Assembly: GCF_000173735.1 (NCBI RefSeq)
Contig: NZ_ACCB01000016.1
Span: forward strand, 1 to 64,000
DNA length: 64,000 nt
From: Yersinia aldovae ATCC 35236
Lineage (GTDB): Bacteria > Pseudomonadota > Gammaproteobacteria > Enterobacterales > Enterobacteriaceae
Direction: 5' to 3'
Shown here: piece after piece, positions 58,587 to 64,000 of the stretch
Layout of the letters: every line of letters begins with the position of its first letter
Position numbering within the stretch: the first letter of the stretch is position 1
The notes under the pieces: model-generated
What the model was told of the DNA's origin: nothing
Seen by the model: the letters and a program-made list of their open reading frames with translations, nothing else
Databases searched by the model: none
Program-made: the position numbers and the translations under genes

Positions 58587-59156
58587 ATGATGAAAGGTCA
58601 GAAAACCCTCCATTGTCTTTTTGCGGGGACAGTACTCAGTGTCAGCTCTTGGGCTATTGCACAACCAGCTACTGTACCATCAACCTCTGAACCATCAACC
58701 TCTGAACCATCAACCTCAGAATCCTCAGTTACAGCACCATCAGTCACCGCACCTGCTGCACTATCTCGGGCCACTGCCGCCGATCTGCTGCAACAGCCCG
58801 TTTATAAAAATAGCTGGCAAAAAATGGTTAAGGGGCAGAAAAACCTTCCTACCTGGGCACGTAAAGGGACAGGAACATCCTCTCCCTATGAGGTTATTAC
58901 CTGGGAAGGGCAGCAGTACAAAGTAGGGCGTATTTGCAAGCCCCACGATTGTGGTAATAATTTTATGTTGATAGCGTTCAGTCAGGATAAAAAACAGGTA
59001 TGGCAGGCATGGGGGGTGCGCATTACGGTAGAGGACAAACCACAAGCAGTGGATAAACCGAGTGAGTTCTCTACGTATCAATGGCTTGGTCACCCGAGTG
59101 ATCGTATTCAGGCCATGTTAAAAGCGCAGCTACAGCAAGATCCTAACTGGCACTGA
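58587..59156 (+). CDS. ivy: Ivy-family inhibitor of vertebrate C-type lysozyme
   Basis: A 189-residue periplasmic protein. A signal peptide ends near SWAIAQ. The hallmark loop CKPHDC lies near residue 117, in GRICKPHDCGNN, and blocks the lysozyme active site. The N-terminal linker is unusual: it carries Pro/Ser/Thr repeats (PSTSE three times, then SVTAP) absent from E. coli Ivy (157 residues), encoded by a 15-bp repeat. AAGGA precedes the start. Confidence 0.88.
   Translation: MMKGQKTLHCLFAGTVLSVSSWAIAQPATVPSTSEPSTSEPSTSESSVTAPSVTAPAALSRATAADLLQQPVYKNSWQKMVKGQKNLPTWARKGTGTSSPYEVITWEGQQYKVGRICKPHDCGNNFMLIAFSQDKKQVWQAWGVRITVEDKPQAVDKPSEFSTYQWLGHPSDRIQAMLKAQLQQDPNWH
58676..58720 (+). repeat. 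Three 15-bp in-frame repeats in ivy
   Basis: The unit ACCATCAACCTCTGA occurs three times in tandem, the third with one base change. It encodes PSTSE repeats. Copy-number change would lengthen the linker without breaking the frame. Confidence 0.9.
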
Positions 59157-59231
59157 TGTTTGTCGATAAATAGCAGTGCAGATCATGATGGTTTACCCCG
59201 ATGATCCTGCTTCAGTCGCTATTGCCCAAGC

Positions 59232-59347
59232 AATTGTACCCAACAGATTTTAAGATGCAGGAAGGCGGCTTGCTGCGGCCTCGCAGAGACGAGGCCCTGA
59301 GTGTGAGTGCTTCCAACACATCTGCAACTTGAAAGCTGACGGAGATA
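59232..59347. repeat. ERIC-like element with an unusual core
   Basis: The ends are ERIC-type (AAGATGCAGGAAGGCGGC at left, CTGCAACTTGAAAGCTGACG at right). The centre is GCGGCCTCGCAGAGACGAGG, itself a small palindrome, as in the element at 35419. It lies against the gutQ stop. Confidence 0.6.
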
Positions 59348-60313
59348 TCAGCCCACACCGGCCTGATGAAGGTCGTGTAAGTTCAGTGCGCCAACCAGTT
59401 TCCCATCCAGGTTAACCACCGGTGCCGCACTGATGTGGTGCTGATGCAGTGCTTCCAGCGCTTCACCGGCACGCCATTGCTCTGGTAATCGGTAGCCTGG
59501 CCGGGTGATAGCTCCGCCAAGCGGTTGTTGCAATGTGCCGCCTTTGACCAACCAGCGACGCAAATCACCGTCGGTAAATACCCCAACCACCCGTTGGTTT
59601 GGATCGCACACGGCTACCAGCCCAAGCCCAGTGCGGCTAAGCTCTAACATCGCTTCCATCACGGTATCAGATTCATTCACTACTGGCAGTCGGTCACCGG
59701 TTCTCATTAGATGATGAACCCGATTGAGTAACTTTGCTCCCAAGCTGCCGCCAGGATGTGAGCGAGCAAAATCTTCAGCATTAAAACCACGGTGGCGCAT
59801 CAAGGCCATCGCCAGTGCATCCCCCATCATCAGGGTATTGACTGCGCTGGATGTTGGGGCTAAACCCATTGGGCAGGCTTCGTGCTCGACACTTATATCC
59901 AATACGCAGGCCGCGCCTTGCGCTAAGGGTGACTCTAAACCGCCTGTGATGGCAATTACCGGAATATGGCTATCGGCCAACAGGGGCAGGATCAGGTCCA
60001 ATTCTTTAGCACGACTGGAATAAGAGATAAAAATCAGCACATCTTGCCGGCCAATCATACCCAGATCGCCGTGTAGTGCTTCAGCAGGATGAACAAAGAA
60101 TGAGGGGGTGCCGGTGCTGGCCAGTGATGCGGCAATTTTTTTACCAATATGGCCGGATTTGCCAATACCGGAGACTACAGCCTTGCCGGTACAGGCTAAC
60201 AGCAGCTCGCAGGCACGGATAAAATTGTTATCTAATCGTGACAGTAACTTATGAGCTTCGGCCAGCTCAATTTCTAATGTTTCGCGGGCATAGGTAATCA
60301 ATGGATTAGTCAT
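59348..60313 (-). CDS. gutQ: D-arabinose 5-phosphate isomerase GutQ
   Basis: A 321-residue SIS-domain isomerase with two CBS domains at the C-terminus. It interconverts ribulose 5-phosphate and arabinose 5-phosphate, as a second copy of KdsD. The SIS core has [20 protein letters not shown] (about 46-65) and GDALAMALM. The ATG at 60313 overlaps the srlR stop (ATGACTAA), so it is coupled to srlR; an ATG-less extension of three codons is ignored. Confidence 0.93.
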   Translation of the reverse strand: MTNPLITYARETLEIELAEAHKLLSRLDNNFIRACELLLACTGKAVVSGIGKSGHIGKKIAASLASTGTPSFFVHPAEALHGDLGMIGRQDVLIFISYSSRAKELDLILPLLADSHIPVIAITGGLESPLAQGAACVLDISVEHEACPMGLAPTSSAVNTLMMGDALAMALMRHRGFNAEDFARSHPGGSLGAKLLNRVHHLMRTGDRLPVVNESDTVMEAMLELSRTGLGLVAVCDPNQRVVGVFTDGDLRRWLVKGGTLQQPLGGAITRPGYRLPEQWRAGEALEALHQHHISAAPVVNLDGKLVGALNLHDLHQAGVG

Positions 60314-61076
60314 TTTTATCAACCAGAATGATGTTAATACCCATTTCTTGCAGCGCCTGTAAATATTCCGGGCTAATCCCTTTATCAGTAATCAGGGTAT
60401 CGACGGTGCTTAACGGGCAAACTACATTTGGGCTTTTACGGCCAAATTTGGAAGAGTCGACTAACAGAATGATGCGGCTCGCGGCGCGGCACATCGCTGT
60501 GCTGACATGATAAACTTCGTTAAACGTGGTGACACCGGCTTTCAAATCGACACCATCTGCGCCGATAAAGAGTTTATCAAAACTAAAATTATCAAATGCC
60601 GATTCCGCCAGGCTGCCATGAAAAGAGGCCGAACCTTTACGGTAAGTGCCACCGGGCATCAGGATTGTCTGATCATTATTCAGTTCAACCAGCTCATTGA
60701 CGATATGCAGACTGTTAGTCATCACCGTGATATTATTGAATTTTGTCAGGTGCGGTACCATTTGCAGCACCGTGCTCCCCGCATCAAAAACCAGGCTGTC
60801 ACCGTCTTTGATCAGTTTACTGGCAGCTTGAGCAATTTGTTTTTTCTTATCAGTATTAATATGCGTTTTACGGTCAATCGGTTGTTCAACATCATCGCGA
60901 TTTAATACCACGCCACCGTAGGTACGGATAACCGCCCCTTCTTTTTCCAGACTGGTTAAATCCTTACGGATTGTCGTACCGGTGGTTGAAAACTGGGCGG
61001 CGAGTTCATCGACTGCTGTCTTACCGTGCTGCTGAAGATATTCCAGGATTGCAACCTGTCGCTGCTTTGGTTTCAT
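60306..61076 (-). CDS. srlR: Glucitol operon repressor SrlR (GutR)
   Basis: A 256-residue DeoR-family repressor of the sorbitol operon. The N-terminal HTH ([20 protein letters not shown]) and the sugar-phosphate sensor domain ([16 protein letters not shown]) are present. It lies between gutM and gutQ. Confidence 0.93.
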   Translation of the reverse strand: MKPKQRQVAILEYLQQHGKTAVDELAAQFSTTGTTIRKDLTSLEKEGAVIRTYGGVVLNRDDVEQPIDRKTHINTDKKKQIAQAASKLIKDGDSLVFDAGSTVLQMVPHLTKFNNITVMTNSLHIVNELVELNNDQTILMPGGTYRKGSASFHGSLAESAFDNFSFDKLFIGADGVDLKAGVTTFNEVYHVSTAMCRAASRIILLVDSSKFGRKSPNVVCPLSTVDTLITDKGISPEYLQALQEMGINIILVDKND

Positions 61077-61161
61077 AACGATCCCCGTTCAAGTATTTTT
61101 ATTGCCTATTCTTTTAGGCATAACTTTCACATGAAAAATAATAACTTTCATTATGAAAATA

Positions 61162-61527
61162 TCATGATTTCGGTTTAATCGCTAATGATAGTGCAGTTTG
61201 ACATGCGGTATCCGTAGGAAAGATCACATCCGGAATTAAATCCCGCTGATGTAACCCATGAAGTTGGGGCAGTGCGCGCGGGCGGGCAAAAACGCTAATA
61301 CCACGCATGATCATGCTATCGCTGACGTGCATATTTTCATCAAATGCCAGTGCCATCACTACGCGGGGTTTAAAACGCCCGCCAGACCTGCCAACACCGA
61401 CTGATTTACTGTGCTGACAAAGGCGGTCAAAAGCGCGGTTAAACCGATTGATTTGCCACCAGCCGAGCAGGATTTGCAATACCCAGGCGATGATGACAAT
61501 GCTTATTAGCGCAGATGTGGGGGACAT
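61162..61527 (-). CDS. srlM: Glucitol operon activator GutM (SrlM)
   Basis: A 121-residue protein with an N-terminal hydrophobic segment (ALISIVIIAWVLQILLGWW), the family pattern of GutM, which activates the glucitol operon. AAGGA lies upstream of the ATG. Two ERIC-type repeats separate it from srlD. Confidence 0.88.
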   Translation of the reverse strand: MSPTSALISIVIIAWVLQILLGWWQINRFNRAFDRLCQHSKSVGVGRSGGRFKPRVVMALAFDENMHVSDSMIMRGISVFARPRALPQLHGLHQRDLIPDVIFPTDTACQTALSLAIKPKS

Positions 61528-61540
61528 ATTTCTTTCCTTT

Positions 61541-61665
61541 TACTCTTCGCCCTTGACGCCGCAGCGTTGTTAGCTGCACTTATGCACCCGAATCACTTAC
61601 TAATGTAAGCTCATCGGGATTTATTCGTTTGCTGCCTTGCTACAACGCCAATGGCTTCGAGTAAT
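61541..61665. repeat. ERIC-like repeat in the srl operon, copy 1
   Basis: It has the ERIC core CACCCGAATCACTTACTAAT..GTAAGCTCATCGGGAT with diverged ends (CCTTGACGCCGCAGCG, CAACGCCAATGGCTTCGAG). It is transcribed between srlD and srlM. Confidence 0.75.
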
Positions 61666-61668
61666 ACC

Positions 61669-61757
61669 TTTTTCCCTTGACGCCGCAGCGTTGTTAGCTG
61701 CACTTATGCACCCGAATCACGGGGGGAGTCAGTGATTCGGGGTTGATAACTGACGAC
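61669..61757. repeat. ERIC-like repeat in the srl operon, truncated copy 2
   Basis: It repeats the left half of copy 1 (CCCTTGACGCCGCAGCGTTG onward). It then has CCCGAATCAC (61711-61720) facing GTGATTCGGG (61732-61741) as a perfect 10-bp stem, and ends at the srlD stop. Confidence 0.7.
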
Positions 61758-61758
61758 G

Positions 61759-62541
61759 TTAAAACATCACCTGACCACCGGTAATATTAATCGATTGCCC
61801 GGTACAATAGGCCGCTTTATCACTTGCATAGAACAGCAGAGTATTCAGTACATCCTGGTAATCACAACCGCGTTTTAGTGGCACTTTATCGGTGTAATAT
61901 TTTTCAACCTCATCCGCTTTAATGCCCAATTTGGCGGCATATTGCGGTAAAAGTGACTGGAACATCGGTGATTTGAGCAAATTACCCAACATCAGAGAAT
62001 GCACGGTGATACCGTAATCCGCCAAATCCAGTGCCAATGATTGTGTCAGCCCGACGCCACCAAACTTCGCAGCACTATAACCGGAGTTGTGTTTGCTACC
62101 CACTTTACCTGATTTAGAATTGATTTGGATGATGCGCCCGGCAATTCCATCACGAATCATTAAGCGCGAGAATTCACGGGCGCACAGGAAGTAACCCACC
62201 AAATTTACCTGTAGCGAGCGGTCAAAATCATCCAGCGGGAAATCAGTAATCGGCGCAGCCTTGGCAATACCCGCACTGTAAACTAACAAATCGGTTTGGT
62301 GGAAATTCTGATCTACCGCTTTTGCCAGCATTTGAACACTGCTTTCATTGGTGGCATCAACCTGAAAACCATATGCGCGACCTGCACCATATTCTGTATT
62401 AATCTGATCAGCAACTAACTGTGCATTGGCTGAATTTAAATCGGCAACCGCAACTTTGTAACCTGCCTCAGCCAGACCGTGGCATAAAAATGCCCCCAAA
62501 GTTTGCCCACCACCAATCACTACTGCTACTTGTTGTGACAT
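61759..62541 (-). CDS. srlD: Sorbitol-6-phosphate 2-dehydrogenase
   Basis: A 260-residue short-chain dehydrogenase that oxidises sorbitol 6-phosphate to fructose 6-phosphate with NAD. The coenzyme motif GGGQTLGAFLCHGLA is near residue 10, and the catalytic Ser region and YSAAKFG motif lie near 155. The ATG at 62541 has GGAGG upstream and fits the family; a start 18 codons earlier is not used. Confidence 0.95.
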   Translation of the reverse strand: MSQQVAVVIGGGQTLGAFLCHGLAEAGYKVAVADLNSANAQLVADQINTEYGAGRAYGFQVDATNESSVQMLAKAVDQNFHQTDLLVYSAGIAKAAPITDFPLDDFDRSLQVNLVGYFLCAREFSRLMIRDGIAGRIIQINSKSGKVGSKHNSGYSAAKFGGVGLTQSLALDLADYGITVHSLMLGNLLKSPMFQSLLPQYAAKLGIKADEVEKYYTDKVPLKRGCDYQDVLNTLLFYASDKAAYCTGQSINITGGQVMF

Positions 62542-62561
62542 AACTACCTCCAAAATTATCC

Positions 62562-62622
62562 TTCGAACGTGAAGCTGCAACGGGGTTAGTGGCACTCACT
62601 GCAACTCCATTGATGTCGGATA
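62562..62622. repeat. Degenerate short ERIC-like element between srlB and srlD
   Basis: CCTTCGAACGTGAAGCTGCA and CTGCAACTCCATTGATGTCG face each other with the ERIC centre missing, in the transcribed gap. Confidence 0.4.
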
Positions 62623-62626
62623 TAAA

Positions 62627-62989
62627 TTAACGAATAAACTTCAATGAACTTCCGATGGGAATATCACTGGGTGTCGGGCCGTTGACATGGATGGACCCTG
62701 GGAACTCCGGCTGCACGTCACCATTGAAACGAATAGTGACGTGCCCCAGTTCGCGCAGATTCTGGGTGGCAACATCGCCGACTGCGGTGATGACGTAGCG
62801 ATGCTGTGCCAGTTCCATAATGTTGCCAGCCTGTAATTCCCCCTCGGTAATGCTGTGTTGGTGGATAAAACAGAACTCCTCAATATCTTTTGGTGCCCCT
62901 TCACGGAAGGTAATGAGCATGTCATCCAGTAGCGCTTCACGCGCACTATCACCGATATTGGTAATGGTTGTTTGATAGATAGTATTCAT
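62627..62989 (-). CDS. srlB: Glucitol/sorbitol PTS EIIA component
   Basis: A 120-residue EIIA that passes phosphate from HPr to SrlE during sorbitol uptake. The phospho-histidine region is EEFCFIHQHSITEGEL (about 38-53). AAGGA precedes the ATG. It follows srlE by 51 bp on the minus strand. Confidence 0.93.
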   Translation of the reverse strand: MNTIYQTTITNIGDSAREALLDDMLITFREGAPKDIEEFCFIHQHSITEGELQAGNIMELAQHRYVITAVGDVATQNLRELGHVTIRFNGDVQPEFPGSIHVNGPTPSDIPIGSSLKFIR

Positions 62990-63040
62990 ACGTACATCCT
63001 TAACCGTTGAATGTATTACCGATAATGTTGTATTTAGCGC

Positions 63041-64000
63041 TTACTGATAAATAAAGGCGGAGGCGGCCCAGGCAATTAATACTGTCGGTGCGCCGGTCAG
63101 GAAGCGGCCTACCAGCACTGACGGAACACCGACTCGCACGGTATCTTGCTTGGCTTCGGCCAGTGACAGACCGACTGGAATAAAGTCACAGGCTGCCTGA
63201 GCGTTAATCGCAAATAATGCTGGCAGAGCCAATTGTGGTGGAATATTTCCCAGACCAATTTGTACGCCAACTAATACGCCGATAACTTGTGCGATAACCG
63301 CCCCTGGGCCTAAGAACGGTGACAGCAGAGGGAAGGAACAGATCAATGCCAGAAGCACTAAACCAATCGGGCTGCTAGCCAGTGGTGTCAAGCCATGAGC
63401 AATAAAGTCACCTAAACCGGATGCCATGATGATGCCGATTAATGCCGATACGAAGGCCATAAACGGTAAAATGGTTTTCAGGACGGTATCGATAGTGTCG
63501 CGACCTGACTGGAAGAACACGGCCACTACCGACCCCATGCCCATCCCGACTTTTGCCAGCAAACCATCACTTTGTTCAGTGATTTTTTTGCTGGTATCGT
63601 AATCACGGGCACCTTTAGTTGCGGTGGTTGCCGTGCTGACCGGTTCTGCTGGCGCAACGCTTGCGGTGGCATGGTCAGACCCACTGACTTTATGGATATT
63701 CTTTTCACGCACACCGGAGACGTAAATATCTTCCAGTATGTATTGCGCCATAGGCCCGGATTGACCGGTTGAATGGATGTTGACGGTTGGAATGCGACGT
63801 TTTGGATACAAACCGCAGCGTAAGGTGCCGCCACAATCAATAATGGCTACTGCAATTTCTTCCGCAGGCGGCTCACCTTCTTTGAATCCATCGACGGCTT
63901 CCCAGCCAGTCAATTCGCTGATACGGTCAATAATGGCCGGGCGGGTACCGGCGGTGATGTAGACAATTTTTTTGCCAGGAACGATTGGTAACACCAATGG
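63041..64000 (-). CDS. srlE: Glucitol/sorbitol PTS EIIBC component (5' end outside window)
   Basis: 319 C-terminal codons of SrlE are visible. The frame is still open at the window edge ([18 protein letters not shown]), so roughly 20 N-terminal residues are missing. The EIIB phospho-cysteine is in [17 protein letters not shown]. The membrane EIIC part follows after a Ser/Thr/Ala-rich linker ([20 protein letters not shown]), longer than in E. coli, and shows [15 protein letters not shown] and [12 protein letters not shown]. srlA should lie beyond the edge. Confidence 0.94.
   Translation of the reverse strand, partial: PLVLPIVPGKKIVYITAGTRPAIIDRISELTGWEAVDGFKEGEPPAEEIAVAIIDCGGTLRCGLYPKRRIPTVNIHSTGQSGPMAQYILEDIYVSGVREKNIHKVSGSDHATASVAPAEPVSTATTATKGARDYDTSKKITEQSDGLLAKVGMGMGSVVAVFFQSGRDTIDTVLKTILPFMAFVSALIGIIMASGLGDFIAHGLTPLASSPIGLVLLALICSFPLLSPFLGPGAVIAQVIGVLVGVQIGLGNIPPQLALPALFAINAQAACDFIPVGLSLAEAKQDTVRVGVPSVLVGRFLTGAPTVLIAWAASAFIYQ

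Noticed and set aside
61721-61726. GGGGGG run in the srl ERIC remnant as a slippage site
   Set aside because: Six bases in a non-coding loop; no gene frame depends on it.

Overview
The window is a stretch of enterobacterial chromosome, most probably from a Yersinia. The core gene order (hmp / glyA / hcaT / csiE / suhB / trmJ / iscRSUA-hscBA-fdx-iscX / pepB / sseB / yfhM / pbpC / ndk / rlmN / pilW / rodZ / ispG / hisS / yfgM / bamB / der / yfgJ / xseA / guaBA) is the E. coli K-12 order without yfhR and sseA. Yersinia is suggested by the many ERIC-type palindromic repeats, including the short ~70 bp forms, and by exported beta-gamma-crystallin proteins of the type studied from Y. pestis. The species cannot be fixed from the sequence alone. 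No insertion sequence, prophage, tRNA, rRNA or CRISPR array was seen.

Layout. (1) 1-4760: a minus-strand yhf operon (yhfZ, yhfY, broken yhfX, php, yhfU, yhfT) with yhfW missing. (2) 5-12.5 kb: hmp and glyA diverge from a shared regulatory region with NsrR-like and PurR-like sites. Then come hcaT, csiE and a two-gene Ni/Co-type transport unit. (3) 12.7-20.7 kb: suhB, trmJ and the full isc iron-sulphur operon behind two abutting IscR type 1 sites, with three ERIC copies inside the operon. (4) 20.8-30.6 kb: pepB, sseB, the bacterial alpha-2-macroglobulin yfhM and pbpC. (5) 30.7-33.2 kb: an AT-rich gene for an exported beta-gamma-crystallin protein with a GNAT-like C-terminus. (6) 33.5-49.8 kb: housekeeping genes from ndk to guaA, plus an AEC-family transporter. 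(7) 50-51.9 kb: a second AT-rich exported crystallin-domain protein. (8) 52.2-55.6 kb: a three-subunit membrane gluconate 2-dehydrogenase behind a perfect CRP palindrome. (9) 55.7-59.2 kb: a GNAT enzyme, a TPP riboswitch with a 30-codon ORF overlapping thiD, an unknown gene and a lysozyme inhibitor (ivy). (10) 59.3-64 kb: the sorbitol (glucitol) srl/gut operon on the minus strand, cut by the right edge inside srlE.

Four genes (glyA, pbpC, the first crystallin gene and the gluconate dehydrogenase small subunit) each carry one single-base indel in a homopolymer, while the sequence on both sides remains well conserved. Either these are recent pseudogenes in a lineage losing functions, or they are base-calling errors; the reads would decide. 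yhfX is different: it has a stop codon, a frame change and a large deletion, so it is genuinely decayed.

Functional themes are Fe-S cluster assembly with its clients (IscR, IspG, RlmN), envelope maintenance (YfhM/PbpC, BamB, RodZ, Ivy), purine and one-carbon metabolism (glyA and guaBA with PurR-like boxes), and use of sorbitol and gluconate.
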